Shown here piece by piece: positions 46,863 through 59,128 of a stretch of 64,000 nucleotides of DNA. The DNA comes from Arabidopsis thaliana (taxonomy: Eukaryota > Streptophyta > Magnoliopsida > Brassicales > Brassicaceae): NCBI RefSeq assembly GCF_000001735.4, contig NC_003076.8, forward strand, positions 26,663,835-26,727,834, written 5' to 3'. Every line of letters starts with the position of its first letter. The stretch's first letter is position 1. The notes below the pieces were generated by a model, which made no database searches, had not been told where the DNA came from, and saw only the letters and a list, made by a program, of their open reading frames with translations. Made by a program: the position numbers and the translations under genes.

Positions 46863-48898
46863 ATGGATCGAGCTCCGGTGACCACAGGACCGTTGGATAT
46901 GCCGATTATGCACGACAGTGATCGATATGACTTCGTTAAGGATATTGGTTCTGGTAATTTCGGTGTTGCTCGTCTTATGAGAGATAAACTCACTAAAGAG
47001 CTTGTTGCTGTCAAGTACATCGAGAGAGGAGACAAGGTTTCATTTTTAAAAATCTCATCTTTTTCTATTTTTGGAAGTTGATGATATTTATTTAGTCCAG
47101 TGATCGTTCATTTTTAGTGTTTGGTTTAGCTTTCACTTTCCAGATTTATTGGTTTCGTACTTAAAGTTAGCGTTTTTAGATTTTGATGATTATGCTTTTG
47201 AGTGCTTTTAATGTGATTTTAAAGATGTGAGCTTCCTAACACTTGAATGATGATTTTAATTTGTGATTTATGTGAAATTTTGGATATTGAAATGATTTTT
47301 TTAGTTGGTTTTGAGTGTTCTGCTTTTGTAGATTAGGACAGTTGTGAATGACTTGTAACTATGGGAGTTGCAGATTGATGAAAATGTTCAAAGGGAGATC
47401 ATTAACCACAGGTCACTAAGGCATCCTAATATTGTCAGATTTAAAGAGGTAAAATTTATACACTTTTCTTCAGTACTTGTCTTTTTGGAATTTGTTAAGC
47501 CAGTGACTCTTTTAAACTCTGTTTCTTGTACTTGAGGATAGGTCATTTTGACGCCGACTCATCTGGCTATCATAATGGAATATGCTTCTGGCGGTGAACT
47601 TTACGAGCGGATTTGCAATGCAGGACGGTTTAGTGAAGATGAGGTTTGTATTTGGTTCTCTTATCGGGTTTACAGGTCTCCGGTTTCCTTATGGTTTGAT
47701 CTCTTCTTGTAAACAGGCTCGGTTCTTCTTTCAGCAGCTTCTATCTGGAGTCAGTTATTGTCATTCGATGGTATGTAGAGAATCTGTTTCATGGAGCCTA
47801 TGGACTGGTTGTATTCTTGTTTTTTTCTAACTTGTTGTTAATACTCTACTTTTTTTCATGTGCTGTGAAGCAAATTTGCCATCGTGACCTGAAGCTAGAG
47901 AATACATTGTTGGATGGAAGTCCTGCTCCTCGATTAAAAATTTGTGATTTTGGATATTCAAAGGTATCACAAATGATTTTGTTCTTTTGGTATCAGAAAC
48001 TATACACTTGTGGTTCCTCCATTGTCATGTTCAAATGTGTTTTTAAAGTGTTTGCTTATGCATTTCTTTTTGACAGTCTTCTGTTCTTCATTCACAACCA
48101 AAGTCAACTGTTGGTACTCCTGCATACATCGCTCCAGAGGTACTGCTTCGTCAGGAATATGATGGCAAGGTAAAGGCTTTTAGAGAATTCCTCTGTAATC
48201 TCTGTATTTCTAAGGATGAATAGCCAATCATTGAGTGTTACGGTTACCAGATTGCAGATGTATGGTCATGTGGTGTGACCTTATACGTCATGTTGGTTGG
48301 AGCGTATCCGTTCGAAGATCCAGAAGAGCCAAGAGACTATCGGAAAACAATACAGGTAACCGCTTAAAACGTTGTTCCTTTTGTTCATCTCTTGATGTTC
48401 CTCTTATTCTCTTAATGATTCTGAAACACAGAGAATCCTTAGCGTTAAATACTCAATCCCTGATGACATACGGATATCACCTGAATGCTGTCATCTTATT
48501 TCAAGAATCTTCGTGGCTGATCCCGCTACCGTAAGTCATTCCCTTTCCTCATCTCTAATCTTTAAACCATCGGCGAGATGACTGATGTTTGATGTTGTTT
48601 GTTACAGAGAATAAGCATACCAGAGATCAAAACCCATAGTTGGTTCTTGAAGAATCTCCCTGCTGATCTAATGAACGAGAGCAACACAGGAAGCCAGTTC
48701 CAGGAGCCTGAACAACCAATGCAAAGCCTTGACACAATCATGCAAATCATCTCTGAAGCCACAATTCCCGCTGTTCGAAACCGTTGCCTAGACGATTTCA
48801 TGACTGACAATCTTGATCTTGACGATGACATGGATGACTTTGACTCTGAATCTGAAATCGACATTGACAGTAGCGGAGAGATAGTTTACGCTCTCTAA
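46863..48898 (+). CDS. SNRK2.3: ABA-activated kinase SnRK2.3
   Basis: Nine exons: 46863-47036, 47374-47448, 47542-47643, 47717-47770, 47871-47963, 48077-48169, 48251-48355, 48432-48530 and 48608-48898. They join in frame to 361 residues, the known length of SnRK2.3. The kinase domain has the Gly-loop IGSGNFGVA (28-36), ATP lysine K51, HRD at 139-141, DFG at 161-163 and an activation loop with S172 and S176, the sites dephosphorylated by clade A PP2Cs in this family. After the SnRK2 box, the C-terminus is an acidic stretch ([19 protein letters not shown]) that binds those phosphatases. Subclass III SnRK2s are released when PYR/PYL receptors bind ABA, and then phosphorylate bZIP factors and channels. 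Nothing is missing. Confidence 0.98.
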
Positions 48899-49109
48899 TA
48901 AAAAGCCTTTTTTAACAACCAAAACACTTCTCTATCTGTTCTAAGACCAGTAGTGTTCTGATCCTCTGGTTTCAAATTCTACCAATTTTTGTATTGTCTC
49001 TGTTTGTTTCTTGTTTTCTTCATGCACACATATATCATATATGTAATGTAAAATATCATCTGTGTATATTATATATATATTCCAATGTCACACAAAAGCA
49101 AATTAACAG

Positions 49110-50549
49110 TTAAAACAGTTGAAGCAAGTTGAGGTTATGTTCTGTTTTTTCCTCTGTGATCGTCAGATTCTTCATTTCTGGTTTCAATATTTTCCACAAG
49201 AACGCAGTATCTTCGTCGCATTTCACTTCCAGATTCTCTAGATTCTTCACAGAATCCGGTAACTCGCATCGATAACAATCTTTCATCGAAATCTTCTCAA
49301 GCTTCTTGAGCTTTCCAATTTCTAGAGGCAGGTTTTTCAGTTGGAAGCCACCAGAAACATCAAGAAACCGCAAATTGTCGAGTCTGTCAATCGTTTCAGG
49401 TAGCTCTAAGAGACTAGCACAAGAACTCAGTCTCAGCGTTTCAAGGTCCCTTAAGTCACCTATAGCTTCTATGACTCTGCAAAGCTTGTTACAATTTGTG
49501 ACACTAAGCTTCTTCAATGAAACAACTTGAGAGATCCAATATGGTAATTCATCAAGATTGTAGCAATAGTCAATCTCGATTTCCTGTAGACTTTGTAAAG
49601 TTTCAGAAACATCTTCTAATTCGTTGAGAGCATCAACAACGTGACAAAACCATAAGGACAACTTCTCAAGACTCTTGAGACCAAGTTTGGGAATGTCAAG
49701 CAAACTGATTGAAACTTTCTCGAATCTGATCCGTTTCAGGTTTGGTAACGAGCTGAGACAAGACAAGTTAGTCAACTTTGCAGGCTCAAGACCGTGATTT
49801 ATGATAATCACAACCTTCAATTCCTTCATAGTAGCAATGAAGTTTGGTAATGCATAGTTTGATGAAGAGATATTAAGAACTAAAGCTTCAACATTTGGAC
49901 AATCCATTTCAAACCAACTTGATGCAAATGAATCATCTGTAAACAAAAAAGAAGAAGATCAATCATATGAAGTAAATATGATTAAAGGGTGTATGAAACA
50001 GAGCAAAGAAATAATTATATTACCAGTAGAGATAGAAAAGAGAGATGCATTAATAACAATAGGTTGTTTTGGATTTAAACACCAGTTTGGGAATTTGTTA
50101 TCTTGTATCTCCAAGTTTAATCTTTTCCTTTCGAAAATCGAAGACGACTCTTTTAGGCATTGATTTATAGCAAATTCTCTAAGGACGTTGTCTTGTTTAA
50201 CCAATAACTCATTGTAGAAACCATCTTCATACTCATTTCTCCTATATTAAAGCAAATAAATAAAGGAAAGTTGGGAAAAATATGGTGAAACCGTTTTCTA
50301 TAGGCTTTAGGGTTAAGAATTGGTAGATGAATGGAAAGTAACATACCCAATAGGAAGAAGTTTAAGGAGATTGCGAGAGGCAAGATCTTGGAGGTTATTC
50401 ATACCCTCTTTACCGTATGATGCAGACCATAAGTCAATTATAGTGGAAGCTATTATCCTTTGGTCTTCAAGAAATGAGGCCATGTCCAAGAAACACTCTC
50501 GAAGATTGTGGGGCAAGGCATCAAAGCTTTGAATCGAATTCGAATTCAT
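49110..50549 (-). CDS. NRG1C: N-terminally truncated NRG1 paralogue (NRG1C / NRG1.3)
   Basis: Exons 50549-50347, 50241-50024 and 49936-49110 (minus strand) join in frame to 415 residues. Compared with the neighbouring NRG1A and NRG1B, it lacks the RPW8-like CC domain and nearly all of the NB-ARC, including P-loop, kinase-2 and GLPL motifs. Homology begins at SFDAL (about 50528), inside the exon 3 equivalent; the first seven residues (MNSNSIQ) are new. The winged-helix part and all C-terminal LRRs are kept, and both remaining introns match those of the neighbours. At the MHD position the sequence is KQDNV where NRG1A/B have TQHDI. The frame is fully open, so the protein may be made. The truncated member is reported to antagonise its full-length neighbours; the sequence alone cannot show that. 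Confidence 0.93.
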
Positions 50550-51096
50550 AATGGTTCCTATGAAGGGAGAGGAGAATTATGAATTAAGATGAAAACCAAG
50601 CAATTTGAGAGAAATTTTAATCTATTGACCGACTCTTTCTTTGATTATAAAAAACGTGACTCTTCATAAAAGCCATTAGATCAAATTTATAACGGAAAAG
50701 TCACGCGGTACTTTGAAGTTTCAAACAAACCATTGTTTGAATCCCAGAACAGAAGTTTAGCTAGCAAAGGAAAAAGGAGACTTGACTTCACATTTTAGGA
50801 TTTTCAAAGAATTTACCAACATTATATTTTTAACATTAAGAATGTTGAATATTACATTTATAGTTTGTCAAAAATGTTGGTGAATAACTCTGTTCAAATC
50901 TATTCAAGTTAGATAAGGATCAAGGATTTAGTAGTACTCTTAAATGGTTTTAAAAGATTGACCTACACAAAATTCTTTGGCATGACATTTTCTCTGTACT
51001 TGGACTCAGTAGCCATTATAATGTATATAACAACGAAAATAATGAATAACAAACATTACAAGATCCACAGAAGCTACTACGATAACGTTCTTTCAC
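50550..51096. other. Spacer between NRG1C start and NRG1A 3' end
   Basis: AT-rich. I see no remnant of the missing NB-ARC or RPW8 sequence here, so the 5' part of NRG1C was lost by a deletion or recombination rather than by decay in place. It must hold the NRG1C promoter and the NRG1A 3' UTR. Confidence 0.6.
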
Positions 51097-53923
51097 TTAA
51101 AACATTTGAAGCAAGTTCAGGTTATGCTCTATTTCCTCCTCCTGAACTCTCAAATTTCTCATTTTTGGCTTCAGCCTTTCCCACAACAATCCAGTTTCTT
51201 CATCGCATTTGACCTCCAGATTCTCTAGATTCGTCACTGACTCCGGCAACTCGCATCCCGAACACTTTCTCATCGAGATCTTTTTCAGATTCTGCAGTTT
51301 GCCAATCTCTTGAGGCAACTTTCTCAATCCTAAGCAATGAGAAATATCCAGAAACCGCAAGTTGCTGAGTCCCTCAGTCGCTTCAGGCAGCTCAGAGAGA
51401 TTCATAGAAGAACACAGCCTCAACACTTCTAGTCTACTCAAGTTGCCTATAGCTTCTGGAAGTTGAGAGAGCTTGTTACAGTTTGTGATGCTAAGTGTCT
51501 TCAATGAAACAATTTCAGAGATCCAATACGGTAACTCATCAAGATCATAGCAGTAGTCTATGTCAATCTCTTGTAATTTCGATAGAGCATTAGAGACAAC
51601 TATATCTTCTGTGTCGTAGAAAACCTCACCGAAACTACACATGACCAAAGACAGCTTCTTAAGACTGCTGAGTTGCAGTTGGGGAATGTCTAGCAAAGTG
51701 ATTGAAACTTTTTCCAATCTAATCCGTTTCAGGTTTGGTAATGAGCTGAGACACGAGAAATTACTCAATCTTGCTGGATAAAAACCGTGATTTGTGATTG
51801 TCAGAACCTTCAGCTTCTTCATTCCAGAGATGAAGCTTGGCAATGCATAGTCTGATGAAGAGAGATTTAGAACTAAAGCCTCAACATTGGGGCAATCCAT
51901 TTCCAACCATTTCGATGAGAACAAATCATCTGTAAGAAAAAGAGAGACCAATCATAGTTATAGAGAAGTCATATTTCTAGAAACAGCAGAGATTTGTATA
52001 ATCATTAAGTTTAATTTTCAGAAAAAGAAGACCCCAAAGAATTACCCGTAGAGATAGACAATAAAGAGGCATTAATAGTATTCAAACACCAGTCTGGAAA
52101 TGTATTCTCTAGTATCTCCAGATTTAGTCTTTTTCTTTCTAAGTTTTCCTTAAATTCGCTTTGACAGATAGCCAACTCCCTAAGGATATCATGTTGAGTC
52201 ACTAAGAAGTCATTGTAGAAACCGTCTTCGTGCTCATTTGTGCTGATAAAGAAATAAATAAGTTCCACTAATGGTAGATGGCAAGAAGGTGCAAAGATAT
52301 AGATTTGAAACATAAATAACATACCCGAGAGGAACAAGTTTAAGTAGATTCTGGGAGGCAAGGTCTTCAAGGTACATATACAAGATACTACTACCTTTAC
52401 CGTATAATTCCACCCACATATCAATTATTACCGAAGCACGTATCTTTTGGTCCTCAAGAAATGAGCCCATGTCCAAAAAGCACTCCTTAAGGTTGGGATC
52501 CAGAGCATCAAAACTAGGCTGCAAACATTCTAGCACAGTTGGATAAGGCTTACCAAGAATTTTTTCCCCTTCAGACCAGCTTTCCACCTGACCTTTCCAT
52601 GTATTTAGAGATCGTCCTTTGAGTGAAACACCCACTACTTCAATTACGATTGGGAATCCATTGCAACGTTTCAATATCTGCAATACTCACCATGTGAAAA
52701 AAGAAAAAGATGAATCTATTGATATAGTTACAGATTTCGTAGATCACAAATGTATAGAGGTTCATCTAGATGAATGAAACAACAACCTTCTGGAGGAGAT
52801 CTTCGTACTCATCAGGAGACGTGTTACAAGGTCGCGATGCCCAATGAATGAGAAGGGCTCTAGCATCATCATCTTCCAAAGGTTTCAAACGATAATTGGA
52901 ATCAAAACTCGGAAAGTCAAACCGAGAAGTCACCAAAATCTTATAATTTGGTAACTTAATTTGAAATTTCTGAAGGAAAGAATCCGCTCCCCGCCACACA
53001 TCATCCAACACCAACAATATAGGACCATTTTCTTTAAGTTCCTCCAGCAGTTTTCTTAAGCCAACTTCTGCTTGAGAATCATTCTCAAATGTAAGTGCAT
53101 TGTAACCGTTGTGCTGGAGTAAATTCTGTACTATTACCCTAAAGTTAGGAGTATTTGACACAACATTAAAGAAGATATGCTTGAACTTCCCTGCCAAAGG
53201 AAACTACATGAGAAACCAGCTCAACTATTCACGAGTAAAAATTGAAACTTTAAGACTTAATGTGGATCAACAATACATACCTTTGATATCTGGATCGTCA
53301 CAAAGCCGACTAACCAGCGTGGTTTTCCCGCAACCAGGAGGAGCAGAAACCACAAGAGTAACCACAGAATCGTCAAGGAGTCTCTTCTTTAACTCCCCCA
53401 ATGGCCAATCCAATCCAACAATAACCTTATCAAGCTTGGGAACCGAACAAAGATCCCTAAAAACAGGCGCAGGAACACTCAAAAGGTCCATTCTTTTACT
53501 TAAACCATCAACCGAATTCACAAGGTTTCCCGTCAAACCCAACAACGTCAACTGATTCCTATGCTGAAGAAGCTGAAGATCAATCTGACAGAACTTAAGC
53601 ATATCCTTATTGATTCTCTCAATTTTTCTAGTATATTTAGATTTCTCGTACCACTTGACTCTTGGAAACTTCCGAACAGCTACATCAGCTCTTTCGATCG
53701 TATCCCTAAGTTCCTTTAGTTCCTTTACACCAAAGTCAAGCTCTTTTTGCATCGAATCAATCTTTTGAGTTAACGGAAACAATATCTCCATTGTTGATAC
53801 GAGATCCTTGGACAAGGGTTTGAAAGCTTTGAACTTTTTTGCTTCATCAATCACAACTTTCAGGAGCTTGGAAAACACAGCTTCCCCAATAGAACCTATT
53901 CCCAAACTAGCCCAATCGTTCAT
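51097..53923 (-). CDS. NRG1A: RPW8-type helper NLR NRG1A (NRG1.1)
   Basis: Exons 53923-53281, 53190-52787, 52677-52325, 52242-52046 and 51929-51097 (minus strand) join in frame to 809 residues. The RPW8-like coiled-coil domain occupies about residues 1-150. The NB-ARC has a P-loop APPGCGKTT (194-202), kinase-2 ILLVLDDVW, RNBS-B KILVTSRF, a GLPL-like CNGFPIVIEV and an MHD-position TQHDIL. The last ~275 residues are LRRs with recurrent LP.(W/A)I..L..L..L pattern. NRG1 helper NLRs work with EDS1-SAG101 downstream of TIR-type sensor NLRs and form calcium-permeable resistosomes at the plasma membrane. The start at 53923 is the first ATG before the conserved RPW8 sequence; upstream in-frame codons are leader. 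Confidence 0.97.
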
Positions 53924-54503
53924 TCTTTCACTTCTCAGACAAAACCCAGAATCCAAAAAAAAAAAAAAAACTTGTTTGTAGAATCGCTGAAAATCGAAAA
54001 AGGGGATCACTGAAATATCAATGTGTGGTTCATAAAAATGTAGATAGACGAAGGAGACGAATTGCATAGCAAAGCTGTCGCCTTTGACTTCTCAGACTCG
54101 GTCCCTTGCCGCGCAATGACCAAGGAAAACGACTGCGTTTGCGTTTGGTCTTTTACGTTAACCACACGTTGTTCGATAGACGGAACGTGCTCTCCTCGTA
54201 CGTGCGAGAGTATGCCTTTCTTAGATTGGGCCTTTTTCAAAGCGGCTTATTCAAATTAAGCCTTTATGTTTCTACGGCCCAATATAACATGCGTATTTGA
54301 AAAGCTCATAATTTAAAATCACTAGTACATACAATGATACAGCGTGGTTAGTAATTTCATTACAGAGCAATAAACTAGTATCAAACCCGAGACATAGCAT
54401 GTTGACTCTTGTAATATTATTACTCGTTTAGTCTAGATTGTGATCATTAAAGAGTCAATAAGAATACACAAGCTACGAAAATGTTTTTTTTTTCACTCAA
54501 AAC
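53924..54503. other. NRG1A promoter / NRG1B 3' flank
   Basis: Contains site II-type motifs (TTGGGCCTT near 54227, CGGCCCAAT near 54276), a W-box core (TTGACT near 54402) and a block at about 54270-54475 related to the sequence upstream of NRG1B (about 57595-57825). Small plus-strand frames across 54062-54300 have no domain. Confidence 0.6.
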
Positions 54504-57299
54504 TTAAAACGTTAGAAGCAACTTCAGGTTATGCTCTGTTTCCTCCGTGTGAACTCTCAAATTTCTCATTTCTGGCATCAACCTTTCCCACAACAATCCA
54601 GTTACTTCATCGCATTTGACCTCCAGATTCTCTAGATACCTCACTGAATCCGGCAACTCGCATCCCGAACACTTCCTCATCGAGATATTCTCCAGTTTCT
54701 GTAGTTTGCCAATCTCTTGAGGCAACTTTCTCAATCCTAAGCAATGAGAAATATCCAGAGACCGCAAGTTGCTGAGTCTCTCAGTTGCTTCAGGCAGCTC
54801 AGAGAGATTCATACAAGAACACATCCTCAACACTTCTAGTCTACTCAAGTTCCCTATAGCTTCTGGAAGTTGAGAGAGCTTGTTACAGTTTGTGATGCTA
54901 AGTGTCTTCAATGAAACAACTTCGGGGATCCAATATGGTAACTCATCAAGATCATAGCAGTAGTCTATGTCAATCTCTTGTAAATTCGATAGAGCTTTAG
55001 AGACATCTATATCTTCTGTGTCGTAGAAAACCTCACCGAAACTACACATGAAAAATGATAGCTTCTTGAGACTGCCGAGTTGCAATTGAGGAATGTCCAG
55101 CAAAGTGACTGAAACCTTTTCAAATCTAATCCGTTTCAGGTTTGGTAATGAGCTGAGACACGAGAAATTACTCAATCTTGCTGGATAAAAACCGTGATTT
55201 GCGATTGTCAGAACCTTTAGCTTCTTCATTTCAGCAATGAAGCTTGGCAATGCATAGTCTAATGAGGAGATATTAAGAACTAAAGCCTCAACATTGGGGC
55301 AATCCATTTCCAACCATTTCGATGAGAACAAATCATCTGTAACAAAAAAAAAAGGTGGTCATATTTCTATGCATGATTTTCAGGGGAAAAAGAAGAAGAG
55401 GATCTTAAAGAATTACCCGTATAGATAGACAAAAGTCGAGCATTAATAGGTTGATTTAAACACTCGTCCGGAAAGTTGTCCTCTCGTATCTCCAAATTTA
55501 GTTTCTTTCTTTGCATGATTGGTTCCAATTCACTTTGAAAAATAGCCAACTCCCTCAGAATATTATGTTGAGTGACTAACAACTCATTGTAAAAACCGTC
55601 TTCGCGCTTATTTGTCCTGGTAGTAAGTAAAACAAATAAGTTCATGATCAAATGGTAGATGGCAAGAAGGTGCAATGAAACAAATGTTGTAAAAAACAAC
55701 ACCAACGTACCCGAGATGAACAAGTTTAAGCAGATTCTGGGAAGCAAGCTCATTAAGGTATAACATGAACTTGTTAGTACTAGAACTACCTCTACCATAT
55801 AATTCCATCCATATGTCAATTATAAGCGAAGCACGTATCTTTTGGTCCTGAAGAAATGAACCCATGTCCATGAAACACTCTTTAAGATGAGGTTTCAGGA
55901 CATTGAAGCTAGGCTGCAGACGTTGTCGCACAGTAGGATTAGCGTTACCAAGAATTGTTTCCCCTTCAGACCAGCTTTCCACTTGACCTTTCCATAAATA
56001 CAGAGCTTGTCCTTTAAGTGAAATGCCGACTACTTCAATTACGAGAGGGAATCCATTGCAACGTTTCAATATCTACCATGTGAAAAAAGAAGATGAATCT
56101 AGTGTTTTCCACTAACAGGACAATTTAAGCTTAAAACATGAATGTTGAAACTAATAATAATACCTTTTGGAGAAGATCTTCATACTCATCTGGAGATGTG
56201 TGAAGAGGTGGAGATGCCCACTGAATGAGAAGGGACCTAGCATATTCATATTTCAAAGGTACCAAATGGTAAGTGGGCCATAAACTCGTAAAATCAAACT
56301 GAGAAGTCACCAAAATCTTATAATCTGGTAAATCAATTTGAAATTTTCGAAGCAAGAACTCGGATCCCTGCCACACATCATCCAACACCAACAATATACG
56401 ACCATCTTTTGTGAGTTCCTCCAGAAGATCTCTTAAGCCAGTTTCTGCTTGAGAATCATCGTCAAATGTAATTGCTCCGCAACCGTTGTCCTGGAGTAAG
56501 TTTTGTACTATGGCCCTGAAATTAGGAGTATTCGACACAACGCTATAGAAGATTTTCTTGAATTCTCCTGCCAATGTAACAAACACTACATGAGAAACAA
56601 GAAACATGTGTAAAAATCAAAACTTTAAGACACCTCATATATATACATACCTTCGATCTCTGGGTCGTCACAAAGCTTAGTAACCAGCGTGGTCTTCCCA
56701 CAACCAGGAGGACCAGACACCACAACCACGGAATTGTCAAGGAGTTTCTTCTTCAGCTCCACCAATGGCCAATCCAATCCAACCAGAACCATATTATCAA
56801 GCTTGGGAACAGAACAACGCTTCGAAACAAGCGGAGGAGCAGGAGAACCACTCAAACGGTCGAGCTTCTTATTGATGTTTTGGAAATAATTGTTAAGAAT
56901 AGCTTCCATGGAAGGCATAGACTTCAATTGGTTCCTAAAGAGAAGAAGCTGAAGTTGAACCTGACAGAACTTGAGCATCTTCCTATTGATTTCCTCAACT
57001 TTTCTCGTGTACTTCGATTTCAAGATTATATTCCACTTCTCGACATGTGAACACTTCTCAACCAGTAAAAGAGCTTTATCGATCGTGTCTTTAAGATCTT
57101 GTAGTTCCATACCATCTTGCATCGATTCGATCTCTTTGATCACCGGAAGCAATGACTCCATCGTCGATGCGAGCTCGTTAGACACAGATTTGAAAGCTAA
57201 CACCTTCTTTGCCTCTGAAATCAAAACTTTCAGACCTTCCGAGACCAAAGCTCCAGCAACAGAGCCTAATCCCAAACCAAGCCAATCGACCACGACCAT
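54504..57299 (-). CDS. NRG1B: RPW8-type helper NLR NRG1B (NRG1.2)
   Basis: Exons 57299-56651, 56567-56164, 56072-55711, 55616-55417 and 55336-54504 (minus strand) join in frame to 815 residues. The gene structure is identical to NRG1A, with introns at the same codons and phases. The RPW8-like domain covers about residues 1-150, the P-loop GPPGCGKTT lies at 196-204, followed by ILLVLDDVW, KILVTSQF, CNGFPLVIEV and, at the MHD position, TQHNIL; note Asn in place of the Asp of NRG1A. The LRR exon is the same length (833 bases) as in NRG1A and very similar, while the N-terminal exons are more diverged. It acts redundantly with NRG1A in TIR-NLR immunity. Start chosen at MVVVDW, where homology to NRG1A begins. 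Confidence 0.97.
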
Positions 57300-59128
57300 T
57301 CTTGTTTCCTCTTCAGATTCCTTTCCTCCAAAATTTGCCAAAACAGAGAAAACCAAGAATGAAAAAATAGCTCACAGATTTGTCTGTAGAAACTGAAAAT
57401 CTAACATGTTGAGAAAGATTTAGACAAGGAAGACTATATCAGATGCTTTAGATTTGTTGCAAAGCAATCTCGTAGTTGACTTCACTTCACAGTGCCTGGA
57501 AACTGCAATCAAAATGTTTTTTTTTCTGACGTCATCTTTCTTTACGTCATTGCAATCAAAAGTTTCAGGCCCATTGATACATATATTTTTCCTTCATACG
57601 GCCCATTTTGATAGACCTTATATGGGCCCATAAAAACAATGCATAATTGAGAAGCTCATAAATCAATAGAATATGATCAAACAAGAGACATAGCATGTGA
57701 CTGTCCATTATTTGTGAGAACTTCCACATGTCGGAATTGGGTCAAGCCCATGTTGACTCTTTTATATTACTCGTTTAGTCTAAAGTCTAAACAGTGATCA
57801 TTAAGAGTCTATTAAGAATAAATACATAATCAAAATTAGTGGTTCATAGTTTAATTAATTAAGAAAATGATGCCTAATCAACTACTCCTCACATGCTTCA
57901 TCTTTTGTTCTAATATATAAAATCATGCCGGATACATCATTGTGTTGCTTATGTATCAATGCATGTATGTATGTATTCGATTTCTTCTAACGTCATTTGT
58001 CGTTTCTCATGTATTGTGATCTGCATGCATGGATGGACCTTTGATATGATCGGTGAGTTCATTCATCATACTAATTAGATATGTAATTAATAATATAATT
58101 GAAAACATTTTAATAGGTGGACCATAATATTACACCGACTAATTTCACAACCACGAGTTTCTTTTGTCAACTTTTGCAACTTACAATTTAAAACATTAGA
58201 ATTCATCCAAACAAAACAAATAAAATAAAAATTATCTTTTTCTATCAGATTTGCAGTAAATCAGCAAAAATGGCACAGCTTTCAATAGCTCAACGCCGAG
58301 CCCATCACAATTCACAACAGATGCTCGTTCCCAAAAGCATAATACTCCATACATAAACCTTTTTTTTTAAATGTAGGGAACCAGAAACATCGTTAATTAG
58401 TGCCAAGAAAAATAAACAAAAAACTTTCTTAATTGATTTGTTTGTCTTTCGTTCAATTTCTGACTCTTTTTCCTTTTTCGTTTTCTAGTTTTAAACTATT
58501 TCCATTTAGCTTTTTATGGTAACCGTTATCCGAATAATGAAAGCTAAGCTTTGGCTGGAAGCAATAATCATATAAACCAAAACGCGTGAAACCATTCAAG
58601 TCCGTTCTCACCGCATTATCCACTACCACTTTTTCTCACATTAACAACTTTATTTTATTTTACACTAATCAACCAAACCACCAAAACTTATACTTTTACA
58701 ACAAACCAGACCAGCATTTTCAAATGTGAATGATAATGGATAATGTATATAGATCAAATCTGCCGACAAGTATGTATAAGATTCATAGTTCTGACATAAA
58801 ATATAATCTGTGTTTAAAATCTAAAGGGTGTAAATTTAAAAGTTGTTGAAGTTGATTTATGAGAGAGTTGATTATGATTATATTTGACCAAACCCAAAAA
58901 CAATAAAATAAAGTCACTCGAGATCTTCACTGTCATTGATTGGAACCACCTTTGGGACTCCTTTTTTTTTCTTCTCTCACTTACTTATGTCACCCACAAC
59001 TTTCGCTATCTAATTGCACTTTTTATAGACCAAAGTCCCTACATTACTCTATTTTCTCAAACCCCATTTAGAAGAAGAGTTCTTAGCTGTCTTCAATCTC
59101 TTTGTCTGTATCATTCTTTACGGAAGCC
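57300..59128. other. Intergenic between NRG1B and SKS17 (divergent promoters)
   Basis: NRG1B side: W-box core TTGACTT near 57477, three site II-type motifs (GGCCCAT near 57570, 57601 and a GGGCCCAT near 57625), a second TTGACT near 57753 and the duplicated flank block. SKS17 side: a TATA-like TTTTTATAGA near 59019, about 110 bases before the ATG. No gene in between. Confidence 0.6.

Noticed and set aside
49110-50549. NRG1C as a plain pseudogene
   Set aside because: The three exons join into an open frame with conserved splice sites and complete LRRs; only the 5' part is missing, so an expressed truncated gene is the better description.
53109-57396. Plus-strand frames of 60-150 codons over NRG1A and NRG1B
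   Set aside because: They mirror the long minus-strand NLR exons and occur at the same positions in both copies.
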